Source: Lachnospiraceae bacterium (GTDB taxonomy: Bacteria; Bacillota; Clostridia; Lachnospirales; Lachnospiraceae). From it: a stretch of DNA of 64,000 bases. Shown here in pieces: positions 25,038 to 35,000 of the stretch; position 1 is the first letter of the stretch; the number at the start of each line of letters is the position of its first letter. Where the stretch lies: assembly GCA_022796795.1 (NCBI GenBank), contig JAAWJI010000001.1, positions 62,001-126,000 of the forward strand, written 5' to 3'. A program made the position numbers and the translations under genes. The notes beneath the pieces were generated by a model that was not told the DNA's origin, made no database searches, and saw only the letters and a list, made by a program, of their open reading frames with translations.

Positions 25038-25081
25038 AAAAGAGTTATTGCCAGTCGTCCGTTTTTTCTTACTTCCTATGC

Positions 25082-25649
25082 AGTTGCGGCTCCTGTTTAT
25101 TTACCGCTCATCTGCTGGAGCTGTACAATGCTCTGAACGGCACGGATTATGAGAATGAGAGGGAGCTGACCATCACGACACTGGAGGGTGTTATCTACAT
25201 GGGGATGAAAAATGATTTGTCCTTTATGGTAGATGCTGTCATGAGCCTCTATGAGCATCAGAGCACCTGGAACCCTAACATGCCTTTGCGGGGCCTGATT
25301 TACTTTGCCAAGCTGTATCAGATCTATGTGAGAGAACAGGGCTAAGAGCTGTGGGGGAACCTTAGAATTGCTGGAGGAGTATGACGAGAAGAAGGTCAGG
25401 AGATACCTGCGAAAGGAGGCCCGGGAAGAGGGGAGAAAGGAAGGAATTGCGCAGGGAATAAATACTGGAATGGAGAGAAAGCTGGTTGATCTGATCTGTC
25501 GGAAGCTTCGAAAGGGAAAGGGAGTCAAGGCTATTGCAGAGGAGCTGGAGGAAGAGCCGGAAGCGATTGAGAGGATCTGTCAGGCGGCTCAGGAGTTTGC
25601 GTCGGATTATGATAGCGAGCTTATCGCAGAGAAGCTTTTGGGAGAATAG
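25082..25649 (+). pseudogene. remnant of a Rpn/transposase-type (PD-(D/E)XK) protein
   Basis: Two pieces of one protein family survive. Bases 25109-25345 encode HLLELYNALNGTDYENEREL, LTITTLEGVIYMGMKNDLSF and SLYEHQSTWNPNMPLRG before a stop at 25343-25345. Bases about 25365-25649 encode the family's C-terminal tail, EEYDEKKVRRYLRKEAREEG and a helical DLICRKLRKGKGVKAIAEEL segment. The catalytic centre between them, and the N-terminus, are missing, and the pieces are in different frames. Intact members are common in Lachnospiraceae as Rpn-family recombination-promoting nuclease or putative transposase. A large internal deletion explains the pattern best. The tail alone could still be translated from TTG 25368 (93 residues), but that is unlikely to be functional. 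Confidence 0.7.
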
Positions 25650-25662
25650 GAATAAAAACAGT

Positions 25663-25709
25663 AAATGGCTGGATACTGTTGTCAGTGCAAGAAGTATCCA
25701 GCCATTTTT
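25663..25709. terminator. bidirectional terminator
   Basis: A perfect 15-base stem (25663-25677 with 25693-25707) ends in a short T-run on the plus strand and has T-rich sequence after it on the minus strand. It lies between the pseudogene and the convergent aldo/keto reductase gene and could serve both. Confidence 0.75.
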
Positions 25710-25762
25710 CCTTCCTTATATTATTGCTTTACTTTCTGCCTTATTTCCTGCAGATATTTCAG

Positions 25763-26881
25763 CTACTCCAGCACTGAAGCAATCCGCTTCAATTCCTCAA
25801 TGATCCCAATATGCTGAGGACAAACCGCCTCACACTGTCCGCACTCCACGCACAGAGAAGCCTTTCCGCCATTGCGGGTTTCAAAGGCATAATTGCCCCT
25901 TGCTCCCTCTAAGTTGTTGTAGACCAGATAGTTGTTCATGGAACGGAACATATTGGGGATCAGCACCTGCTGGGGACAGCCCTTGCGGCAGTAGTCACAG
26001 CCGGTACAGGGAATCTGAGGAATCTTTTCCAGCTCTGCCTGTGCCAGGGCAATGGTCTTGCGCTCTTCCTCCGACAGGGGCTGAAAATGCTCCATATAGG
26101 AGAGATTGTCCTGCATCTGCTCCAGGGTGGACATGCCGCTGAGCACGGTAATAATGCCATCCAGGGAGGCTGCATAACGAATAGCCCAGGAGGGAAGAGA
26201 GGCGGCAGAATCCGCATCCTGCAGGATCTGTGACACGGATTCCGGAAGTCTGGCCAGGGAACCTCCCTTTACGGGTTCCATGATAATCACCGGTTTTTCA
26301 TGCTTGCGCGCCACTTCGTAGCACTTGCGGGACTGGACGACAGGACTCTCCCAGTCGGCATAATTAATCTGCAGCTGGACAAATTCAATTTCCGGATGTC
26401 TGGTGAGAAGATCGTCCAGAATTTCAGCCTTATCATGGAAGGAAAACCCCAGATGGCGGATCCGTCCTGCCTTTTTCTGTTCCATAAGGAATTCCCAGAT
26501 GCCATAGCGGTCAAAATACTCTGTCCGGTCCGCGCCCAGGTTGTGAAGCAGATAAAAATCAAAATATTCTACGCCTGTGCGTTTCAGAGAAGTCCAGAAC
26601 ATATTCTGCGCCTCCTCTGCTGTCTTAGCGCCTGCCCAGGCCGGAAGCTTTGTAGCCAGCTGGAAGCGGTCTCTGGGGTACCGGTCCACCAGGGCAGCCT
26701 TGGCGGCGGCCTCAGACTTTCCGTCCAGATAGCCGTAGGCTGTGTCAAAATAGGTGAAGCCTTTTTCCAAAAACAGATCCACCATCTGTTTGGTCTGCTC
26801 CAGATCTACTTCGTCCCCCAGCATGGGCAGACGCATGAGGCCAAAACCAAGCTTGGGGATTGCATTTTCTAAATTTGTCAT
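25763..26881 (-). CDS. aldo/keto reductase with C-terminal 4Fe-4S domain
   Basis: The ~372-residue protein begins MTNLENAIPKLGFGLMRLPM and has the aldo/keto reductase tetrad: Asp and Tyr in YFDTAYGYLDGKSE, Lys in LATKLPAW and His in YFDFYLLHN. The C-terminal 80 residues bind two iron-sulfur clusters through CTGCDYCRKGCPQQV and CVECGQCEAVCPQHI. This ferredoxin-fused subgroup is frequent in anaerobes and probably reduces small aldehydes or ketones with electrons from the clusters or NADPH; the substrate is unknown. AGGAGG (26887-26892) precedes the start at 26881; a much longer in-frame extension to 27085 crosses the promoter of the divergent gene and has no family similarity. No convincing promoter is seen for it. 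Confidence 0.9.
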   Translation of the reverse strand: MTNLENAIPKLGFGLMRLPMLGDEVDLEQTKQMVDLFLEKGFTYFDTAYGYLDGKSEAAAKAALVDRYPRDRFQLATKLPAWAGAKTAEEAQNMFWTSLKRTGVEYFDFYLLHNLGADRTEYFDRYGIWEFLMEQKKAGRIRHLGFSFHDKAEILDDLLTRHPEIEFVQLQINYADWESPVVQSRKCYEVARKHEKPVIIMEPVKGGSLARLPESVSQILQDADSAASLPSWAIRYAASLDGIITVLSGMSTLEQMQDNLSYMEHFQPLSEEERKTIALAQAELEKIPQIPCTGCDYCRKGCPQQVLIPNMFRSMNNYLVYNNLEGARGNYAFETRNGGKASLCVECGQCEAVCPQHIGIIEELKRIASVLE

Positions 26882-27037
26882 AGGGAACCTCCTGTTCTGT
26901 TCGTTGAAAGAATCGCTGAGACACCAGTATAATTTACCAGGTATCCGTGCATGCTCATAATAACATTTTACCATTAATTCCCTCTGTTTAGCAAGAAAAT
27001 TTGCAGATAAGCTCCCCGGAGCTGAGCGCTCTTTTAT

Positions 27038-27066
27038 TTGACAAGCCTTGTGTTTCCGACTATAAT
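27038..27066 (+). promoter_or_regulatory. consensus sigma-A promoter
   Basis: TTGACA (27038-27043) and TATAAT (27061-27066) are perfect consensus with a 17-base spacer. It should drive the SH3-repeat membrane gene at 27227 and possibly clpC. The ~150-base leader holds only a small GCCC/GGGC hairpin. Confidence 0.85.
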
Positions 27067-27226
27067 TAGAGGAGTTGCATAGCATTTTACGGACAAATCC
27101 GTTGGAAATAGGACTGCACTGGGGAGAAGACGGGAGCCGGCAGGGGAAAGGCCCAAAAGGGCAGAGATTCTGCGGACAGCGGGAATGAAAAACTGGGAAA
27201 CGGTTAGAAAGATGGAGGAATGAAAC

Positions 27227-29254
27227 ATGAGGGAAAAGAAGAGGGGTCCTTTATGGTCAGTCTGGGGCGCAGGCGTCGCAGTTTGTCTGGCATTGATGCT
27301 GACATTTTTTGCGGGGAATGAGAGCCTGGCTGCCAGGGAGGGGCGGATCAAGGTGGAGATGGCCAATGTGCGCGGCGAGGCGAATCAGAATTCGGAACGC
27401 GTGGCACAGCTTCCTGCAGGCAGTACCTTTACGGTGACAGAGGAAACTGCAGACGCCAACGGGTCTACCTGGTATCATGCGGTATTTACCGTGGATGGCG
27501 CGCAGAAGACAGGCTGGGTTCGCGCTGACATGGTGGAGATCACGGCGGAGGATGTGCCTGAGGAGCCGGAAGGCGGAGAAGGTCAGGAGCCGGTGGAAGG
27601 AGAAATCCAGAGCGGAGACGTGGTGATCGGCGGGATTACCCTTCAGGAGCCGGACAGCCTGCCGGAGAGCTCGGACAGCCTGACGGCTGCCCAGGTTGTG
27701 ATTGGAGAGCGGACATATTCTGCCATGTCGGTAAACCCAGAGCTGACGGGTCAGGCGGATTTTTATCTTTTATATGGAGTGGACGAAGCAGGAAGCGGCA
27801 GCTGGTATTTCTATGATGCGGTGCAGGGAACCCTTCAGCGGGATGTGGGACAGTTTTCCTCAGAGGCAGGGGCTCTTTTGAAGGCTTTGCAGGAGGAAAA
27901 TGAGGAGCTGAAACAGGGACATGACGATGCGCTGGCTTTCCGGAACCGAATTATGATAGGGCTGGGGATTGCCTGCCTGATCCTGTTTATTCTGGTAGTT
28001 GTGCTGGCTATCAAGCTGAGCCAGGTGGAATATGTGGATGACGACGACGCAGATGGGGATGAGGATGATTCGGAGGATGACGATGACGAGCCTATCTGGA
28101 TGGGAGCGTTCCGGGCAAAGAGAGATGCTGATCGCAAAAGGGATGAGGATGACGAGGATGACTTGGAGGAATCCCTGGAGGATATGGGAGCAGAGGCTGT
28201 GCTGGCTGCAGTGATGCGAAGCCAGGGAGAGCCGGAGGATTTAGAGGACATGGAGGAATTGGAGGAGGAGCCTTCTGTGGGAGTGCAGAAGAGTGCCCGG
28301 GGAAAAGGCAGAGCAACGGACGCTGGCCCTGGCGGCAGAGCTTCCGGAACACGTCCCATGTCCGGAGGAGCAGTTTTGGGAGCGGCAGGAGCAGCTTCGT
28401 CTGAGGGAGGAGCAGGCCGTCCAAGCCTAGCGCCGGGAGCTCAGTCAGTGCCTGGAGGAGCGGGCCGCCCCAGTGGAGCACCGGGAAGCCGGCCCTCACA
28501 GGGGGGGACAGGCCACCCAAGCCCAGTGTCGGGAGCGCGTCCGGCGCCAGGAGGAACAGGCCGCCCCGTAGGAGCGCCGGGTCCACGCACGGCAGGCCCG
28601 CGTCCCAGTGGAGCAGTGGGAGCGTCTGAGACACGCCCGGCGCCAGGAGGGACAGGCCGCCCCGTAGGAGCGCCGGAAGCACGTCCGACGCAGAGGGAAG
28701 CCGGTCGTCCCGGCAGAACGCCGGGGGCTCGTCCGGTGCAGGGAGGAACAGGTCGTCCCGTAGGAGCGCCGGGAGCCCGCCCGACGCAGGGGGAAGCTGG
28801 CCGACCCTCACAAGGGGGAACAGGCCGCCCAAGCCCAGCGCCGGGAGCCCGCCCCACGCAGGGAGGGACAGGCCGTCCCGTAGGAGCGCCGGGAGCCCGT
28901 CCAGTGCAAGGAGGAGCGGGCCGTCCCGCAGGAGCGCCGGGAGCCCGTGCGACGCAGGGAGGGACAGGCCGTCCCGTAGGAGCGCCGGGGGCTCGTCCGG
29001 TGCAAGGAGGAGCAGGCCGTCCAAGCCCGGCGCCGGGAGCACATGGGGCGTCAGGTGAGGCCGTCCGCTCTTCTGGAACTCAAAGAGAAGGAACAGCTGG
29101 GAAAACAGGAAATGAAAAGACGGAAAAAGCGGCTGTAAAGGCTGTACAAGCTCAGGGGAAGGCTATGACAGCACCCAAGAGCTTGGGGGCTAACGAGGAC
29201 TATGAAGAGGATTACGATATCGAGATCGTAGATCTGGACGATCTGGATGTGTAA
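27227..29254 (+). CDS. membrane SH3-domain protein with acidic linker and Gly/Pro/Arg repeat tail
   Basis: The 675-residue protein has a signal-anchor helix (about residues 11-30) and a bacterial SH3-type domain (about 38-105: VEMANVRGEANQNSERVAQL, AGSTFTVTEE, GWVRADMVEI). A spacer follows, then a second membrane helix (about 241-263, IMIGLGIACLILFILVVVLA). The long C-terminal region begins with strongly acidic stretches (DDDDADGDEDDSEDDDDE) and then carries about a dozen 16-residue repeats of the type GGTGRPVGAPGARPTQ. It ends with a short acidic tail (EDYDIEIVDLDDLDV). By charge and topology the SH3 part is outside and the repeat tail probably inside. GGAGG precedes ATG 27227. It sits just upstream of clpC. 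I know no named family for the whole architecture; SH3 domains of this kind often bind the wall. Confidence 0.75.
   Translation: MREKKRGPLWSVWGAGVAVCLALMLTFFAGNESLAAREGRIKVEMANVRGEANQNSERVAQLPAGSTFTVTEETADANGSTWYHAVFTVDGAQKTGWVRADMVEITAEDVPEEPEGGEGQEPVEGEIQSGDVVIGGITLQEPDSLPESSDSLTAAQVVIGERTYSAMSVNPELTGQADFYLLYGVDEAGSGSWYFYDAVQGTLQRDVGQFSSEAGALLKALQEENEELKQGHDDALAFRNRIMIGLGIACLILFILVVVLAIKLSQVEYVDDDDADGDEDDSEDDDDEPIWMGAFRAKRDADRKRDEDDEDDLEESLEDMGAEAVLAAVMRSQGEPEDLEDMEELEEEPSVGVQKSARGKGRATDAGPGGRASGTRPMSGGAVLGAAGAASSEGGAGRPSLAPGAQSVPGGAGRPSGAPGSRPSQGGTGHPSPVSGARPAPGGTGRPVGAPGPRTAGPRPSGAVGASETRPAPGGTGRPVGAPEARPTQREAGRPGRTPGARPVQGGTGRPVGAPGARPTQGEAGRPSQGGTGRPSPAPGARPTQGGTGRPVGAPGARPVQGGAGRPAGAPGARATQGGTGRPVGAPGARPVQGGAGRPSPAPGAHGASGEAVRSSGTQREGTAGKTGNEKTEKAAVKAVQAQGKAMTAPKSLGANEDYEEDYDIEIVDLDDLDV
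28400..29045 (+). repeat. 48-base in-frame tandem repeat tract
   Basis: About a dozen imperfect 48-base units encode GGTGRPVGAPGARPxQ-like repeats. The tract is much more GC-rich than the flanking DNA and opens long spurious frames on the other strand. Variation between units is mostly at single codons (T/A/E, V/S/A), consistent with expansion and contraction by slippage. Confidence 0.8.
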
Positions 29255-29346
29255 GGACTACATGAGGAAACCAAGGTGGGCGGGGTATTTACCTCGCCCA
29301 TTGCAGCGAAAGGAATCTGTTTCAGAGAAAAGAGGAGTCAAGTATT

Positions 29347-31791
29347 ATGTTTTATTCATACACAGAAAAGGCGGAGCGGGTGATTCAGAGCGCCAGAAAG
29401 ATTTCCAGGAAGCTGGGGCACAGCTATGTGGGAACAGAGCATTTGCTGGTGGGGCTTTTGCAGGAGGAATCCTGCGTGCCCAGCCAGCTCCTGGCGCAAA
29501 AGGGAGTCCAAAAGGAAAAGCTGTTGCAGATGATCTCAGATCTAATTGCGCCAGGCACAGACAGTCCGACCATAGAGAGGAGGGATTATACGCCTCGGGC
29601 CCGCAGGGTGCTGGAACAGGCAGAGGAGGAGGCAGACCGATTTGAGGAAGAGCGGGTGAGTACAGAGCATTTGTTTATCGCTATGTTAAAGGACGTGGAA
29701 TGTGTGGCCAGCCGCCTGCTGAATACCCTGAACGTGAGCGCAAGGGAGCTTTACGTGGGAGTGTTGGAGTCCATGGGACCCAAAGGAAGAGCTTACCAGG
29801 AGGAGGCTATTCGCCGGAATAAAAGCCAGGACCGGGGAAACAGCGCTCTGGAGCAGTACAGCCGGGATCTGACCCGCATGGCCAGGGAAGGAAAGCTTGA
29901 TCCCTGTGTGGGACGGGAAACGGAAATGAATCGGGTCTTGCAGATTTTAAGCCGCAGGACCAAAAATAATCCCTGTCTTATGGGGGAACCGGGCGTGGGA
30001 AAGACAGCTATTGTGGAGGGGCTGGCAGAGCGCCTGGTCAGAGGAAATGTGCCGGAAAACATGAGAGGAAAGAGACTTCTGGCGCTGGATCTCTCGGGAA
30101 TTGTGGCGGGTTCCAAATACCGGGGAGAGTTTGAGGAGCGCATTAAGCGGATACTGGAGGAGGTTTTACAAAGTGGAGACGTGCTGTTGTTTCTGGATGA
30201 GCTGCATACCGTTATCGGAGCGGGAAGCGCAGAGGGAACCCTGGACGCCTCCAATATTTTGAAGCCCTCCCTGGCCCGGGGAGAGCTGCAGCTTATCGGC
30301 GCCACCACAGTGGAAGAGTACCGTCGGTATATTGAGCGGGATGCGGCGCTGGAGCGCAGGTTCCAGCCTGTGACTGTGGAGGAGCCCAGCGAGGAACAGA
30401 CAGTGGAAATCTTAAAGGGTTTGCGGGAGCGCTATGAGCGTCACCATGGGGTAGAGATCACAGATGGAGCCCTGGAAGCTGCGGCAAAGCTGTCCAACCG
30501 CTATATCAGCGACCGCTTTCTTCCGGACAAGGCTATTGACCTCATGGATGAGGCAGCAGCCCGGGTTCGTCTGGGAGAGCTTTCCTCAGGTTCCCGGCAG
30601 GACAGCCTGGCAGAGGAGAACAGAAGAGCAAGGGAAGATCTGGAGGATGCGCTGCGCAGAGGAGATATGGAAGCTGCCCTGGCCTGCAGAGAAAGGGAGG
30701 AACAGCTGAAAAAGCAGCAGCTGCGGGAAGAAAAAAAGCGCGCTCAGGGAAAGCGGACCGTGCGCGTGGATGAAAATCAGGTTACTCAGGTAGTGTCCGA
30801 GTGGACCAAAATTCCCCTGCAGCGCCTGGCTGAGACAGAGACCCAGCGCCTGCGGAGGCTGGAGCGGATTCTGCACAAGCGGGTGATCGCTCAGGATGAG
30901 GCGGTACAGGCTGTGTCCCGGGCAGTGCGCAGAGGACGGGTAGGCCTGCAGGATCCTGGCCGTCCCATTGGTTCCTTTTTGTTTTTGGGCCCCACAGGAG
31001 TGGGAAAGACAGAGCTGTCCAAGGCATTGGCAGAGGTACTGTTCGGAAGGGAACAGGCCATGATTCGGGTAGACATGTCCGAGTATATGGAAAAACACAG
31101 CGTCTCCAAATTAATCGGAGCGCCTCCGGGATATGTAGGACACGACGACGGGGGACAGCTGTCGGAAAAGGTACGCAGGAATCCTTACTCGGTGATCCTG
31201 TTTGACGAGATCGAAAAGGCTCATCCAGATGTGTTCAATATACTGCTGCAGGTACTTGACGACGGCCGCATCACAGATTCCCAGGGCCGGGTGGTAGACT
31301 TTAAAAATACAGTCATCATCATGACCTCCAATGCAGGAGCCGGCGCTATTATTTCTCCCAAGAAACTGGGATTTTCTGTAAAAGAGGATGAAAAGAAGAA
31401 TTACGACTACATGAAGAACAGCGTCATGGAAGAGGTCAAGCGCATGTTCCGCCCGGAATTCCTGAATCGAATTGACGAGATCATGGTATTTCACGCCCTG
31501 AACCGGGAGCACATGAAGAAGATCGCCGGGATATTGTTCCAGGAACTTTCCACTCGCTGTGAGAAACAGCTGGGAATCAAGCTCCTTGTGCGAGACAGCG
31601 CCAGGAAATATATCGTAGATGTGGGTTATGATGAAAAATACGGCGCCCGTCCCCTGAAACGCGCCATACAGACACGGGTGGAGGACGCCCTGGCAGACGA
31701 ACTGCTGGCAGGGAAAATCAAGGCCGGGGATACGGTAACTGTGACTGTAAAAAAGGGATCCATAGCCTTTCAGGTAGAAGCCAGCAAGTAA
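29347..31791 (+). CDS. clpC: ATP-dependent Clp protease ATPase subunit ClpC
   Basis: ClpC is the Hsp100 unfoldase that feeds proteins to ClpP. The 814-residue protein has the Clp N-terminal repeats (1-145; [13 protein letters not shown] and [11 protein letters not shown]), AAA1 with [15 protein letters not shown] (about 212) and [17 protein letters not shown]-like coiled segment ([20 protein letters not shown]) marks it as ClpC rather than ClpA/B/E. AAA2 follows with [16 protein letters not shown] (about 546), [15 protein letters not shown] and [11 protein letters not shown]. It starts 92 bases after the repeat-tailed membrane gene. The usual ctsR-mcsA-mcsB partners are absent upstream, so its control differs from Bacillus. 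radA, its common downstream neighbour, is separated from it here by two other genes. Confidence 0.96.
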   Translation: MFYSYTEKAERVIQSARKISRKLGHSYVGTEHLLVGLLQEESCVPSQLLAQKGVQKEKLLQMISDLIAPGTDSPTIERRDYTPRARRVLEQAEEEADRFEEERVSTEHLFIAMLKDVECVASRLLNTLNVSARELYVGVLESMGPKGRAYQEEAIRRNKSQDRGNSALEQYSRDLTRMAREGKLDPCVGRETEMNRVLQILSRRTKNNPCLMGEPGVGKTAIVEGLAERLVRGNVPENMRGKRLLALDLSGIVAGSKYRGEFEERIKRILEEVLQSGDVLLFLDELHTVIGAGSAEGTLDASNILKPSLARGELQLIGATTVEEYRRYIERDAALERRFQPVTVEEPSEEQTVEILKGLRERYERHHGVEITDGALEAAAKLSNRYISDRFLPDKAIDLMDEAAARVRLGELSSGSRQDSLAEENRRAREDLEDALRRGDMEAALACREREEQLKKQQLREEKKRAQGKRTVRVDENQVTQVVSEWTKIPLQRLAETETQRLRRLERILHKRVIAQDEAVQAVSRAVRRGRVGLQDPGRPIGSFLFLGPTGVGKTELSKALAEVLFGREQAMIRVDMSEYMEKHSVSKLIGAPPGYVGHDDGGQLSEKVRRNPYSVILFDEIEKAHPDVFNILLQVLDDGRITDSQGRVVDFKNTVIIMTSNAGAGAIISPKKLGFSVKEDEKKNYDYMKNSVMEEVKRMFRPEFLNRIDEIMVFHALNREHMKKIAGILFQELSTRCEKQLGIKLLVRDSARKYIVDVGYDEKYGARPLKRAIQTRVEDALADELLAGKIKAGDTVTVTVKKGSIAFQVEASK

Positions 31792-31865
31792 AATCCTGGA
31801 AATTTTGTAAATAGGCGAAAAAACGGAAGTTAAGCCTTTTCATCTTACAAAGAATCTGTTAGTAT

Positions 31866-31916
31866 GTATATACTGGTCCTGCTATCATTTGCAACTTGAG
31901 CCGGACCAGTATATAC
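31866..31916. repeat. 14-base perfect inverted repeat upstream of surface protein gene
   Basis: GTATATACTGGTCC (31866-31879) is repeated inverted at 31903-31916 around a 23-base loop. No T-run follows, so it is not a classical terminator. The left arm contains TATACT (31869-31874), a possible -10 element, so the pair could be an operator for the gene at 32019. The interval 31792-32018 holds nothing else I recognise apart from an AGGAGA ribosome-binding site. Confidence 0.5.
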
Positions 31917-32018
31917 CAGGAAAATAGAGGATAATTTTTCTGGAGGCAAATAATAGGGAGATACTGGGAGAGTCACTAAGAACCCGAGAATTTTCCGGAA
32001 AAACAGGAGAGAAGAAAC

Positions 32019-35000
32019 ATGAGCAACTGGAAGAAAGTTAGTAAAAGGCTACTGGTGCTTCTTCTTACCTCAGCGATCATCAGTGGGATGATGGAACATT
32101 CGTGGGTCACAGTGATGGCCTCGGATGTAGAGGGAGAAATCGAGAAGACGGATGTGCTTCCGGAAGAAGCGAAGGCTTCGGAGGAAAAGGAAAATCCGGC
32201 AGAAGAGGGAGACGTGGAAACAGGAGTGAAAGGCTCCCAGGCGCCGGAGGCGCCAGAGACAGGGGAAGATCCGGAAACGGAAGAACCCCAGGCGCCAGAG
32301 GCAGGGAAAGACCCGGAAACGGAAGAACCCCAGGCGCCGGAGGCAAAGGACAGTCTGGAAACGGAGGGGGATAAGACTTCGGAGGAGACAGGCAGTCCGG
32401 AAGAAGAAACCAAGACACCGGAGGCGGGAGACAGCCAGGCGCCAGAGGTCAACCATGAGCCAGAGGAGAATCCAGAGCAGATCGTGTGCGTCTGCACGGT
32501 TCTCTGTGGGGAGACTGATCCAGCGGAAGCGGATTGTCAGGTGTGCCAGGAGGATGCCTCCAAATGCAGCGGCAAGGCGTTAGAGGAGGATCCGGAGGCG
32601 GACAAGGAAACAGAAGAGCAGGCTTTGGATCCGGCTGCAGCTGCCGTGAAGGAGCTGATCCAGACGCTTCCTTCTCTGGAAGAGTTGAAAGCCCTGGATC
32701 AGGAGGGACAGGCCGAGGTCTATGAACAGGTACAGAAGGCCTATGAGTCCTATGAAGGCCTGACAGAGGAACAGAAGGCCCAGCTCCCGGGAGCCCAGGA
32801 GCAGTTAAGAGAGCTGCTGGAATATTTCACGGAGCTGATCACGGTGGCGCCGGCCACAGCCGAGCAGATAAAAGCAGCAGAGGAAGCAATGACGACTGCT
32901 ATGCTTAAATGGGATAAAGAAGTGGATTTATCCAGTTATAACCTTACGAAAGCAGATATGGAAACGATCTGGCCGGATGTAGCCCAGGATAATCCGGATC
33001 TGTTTTATGTATTGATGATTTATTATACCACCTCAAGTGATGGAATTGTTCAAAGCTGTCAGTTTACGTACAATCCCCAGTATGACAGGAATAGCGTTGC
33101 AGAGTATGAAGCTGCCAAATCCAAGGCGATTGCTGAGGTTATTGACAATAATATGACTGATGTAGAAAAGGCTCTTGCACTGCACGATTATCTGGTTCAG
33201 CATATGGTATATGACCAGAACGCAAATAACAACCAGGGAATAGAAAAGCGGAATGCCTATGAGGCTCTGGTAAACGGAATTGGTGTTTGTCAGGGGTACA
33301 CTCTTGCTTATGCAGCCTTGCTGGAAGAGGTGGGAATAAACGTTGATTACTGTAAGAGTAAGAATATGAACCACATATGGAATTATGTAGAGTTGGAGGG
33401 AAACTGGTATCATGTGGATCTGACCTATGATGACTCCGCTGCTGCCAGTCAGACGGGAGAGACCGGATATGTAAGTCATACTTATTTCTTGCTTAGCGAC
33501 GATGCCATGAGCAAAATACCAGCAGATAAACCGCATAACTGGGACTCAAATAATGTACGATGCAATGATCAAACCTATGATAATTTCTGGCATAAGACAG
33601 ATCCATTAAATGGGTCGTCTATTTACAGTGTTCAAGGTACTTCTTATTATCTTGTGAATAGGTTGGCTGTAGGCAGTACAACTGTATGCGCTGGCGCGAC
33701 ATTGATGAAAAAAGACAGCAACGGAACAAGTGAAGTTGGGAGCTTTTTGATAGAAAATAATTGGACTCCATATATGTTTAACATGTGCTTTTCCAGACTT
33801 TCCAGCTCAAAGGGGGTCCTGTATTTTAATGTGGGAAATACAGTTTACGCGTTTGATCCTTCCGATGGAAATGCAGCACCGGAGAAAATCTATCAGTACA
33901 AGGACGACCAGAATCGGATCGTAACGGGTCTTGTGGTGACTGCAGGTCAAATGACTCTGGAAATTTCCAGTCAGGCAGGAATGATAGAAGAAAAAATAGA
34001 AGTGCCTATTTTTTCTTTGAATGCCAGCGAGACGGAGGTAAAGGTTGGTTATACAACGGCTCCGGTTTTGACCATGAGTAATTCTATGGCTACAGGAGCT
34101 ACCTGGTCAAAGCAGAACGCAGATGGTAGCTGGTCTGTAATTAACGGAGCGCAGGGAGGGAGCTATACTGTTGAGACCGGACTGCCGATTGGCAGCTATG
34201 GATATAGAGTAACGGCAACTCTGGGCGGCAGAACCGTGTCAGCCGAGATCATCATAACCGTCACAGGCCAGGAGGAGCAGAAGAATTTTGCCTTCCCGGC
34301 AAGTGCGAAGACTGTGACCTACGGAGACCCGGATTTCACCCTGGCAGCCCAGGGAGCAGTGGCAGGGTCCACGGTTCGTTACAGCAGCTCCAACACTTCC
34401 GTGGCAGCAGTGGATCCGGTGACGGGAGCAGTGAAGATCCTGGGAGCCGGAAGCGCTGTGATTACTGCCACGGCTTCTGAGACCAAAGACTATTTGGAGG
34501 CGCAAAGTACATACACCCTCACCGTTGCACCCAAGGCCCTGGCCTGGGATATAAGCGCCCTGGAGGCAAAAGACAGGCTGGACCTGATTAAAAATGGGGC
34601 AGCTACCCTGTACGGAGAGCTGAAGCTTGCCGGTATCCTGGAAAAAGATAAGGCAGATGTGAAATTTGTTTGTCCGGCAGATAAGCTGAGCGGCGTTTAT
34701 GCCGCAGTGGCTGCAGGAAGCCAGAAGGTGACCCTGTCCTGGAAGAATGCCCAGGATATTCCCGGGCTTCAGGGAAGCAAGAGCGGCAATTATACCATGC
34801 CCTCCGGCTTGCCCCAGCTGATGGGTAAGATCAGCGTGGTGGATACCTCCCTTCCCTCTCTTCCGGAGTCCACGGAGGGAAAGGACTTTAAGGTACAGGT
34901 GGAGAACGGCATTTCCAAGGTGCCGGATGCTTTCCAGAATATAGAGCATCTGAATACCCCTGGCAAGATTGAAAACCACATGAGATTGAAAATTAAGGAA

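Noticed and set aside
28092-29044. Long minus-strand open frames across the repeat region
   Set aside because: They are produced by the GC-rich 48-base repeats of the real plus-strand gene and have low-complexity products without ribosome-binding sites.
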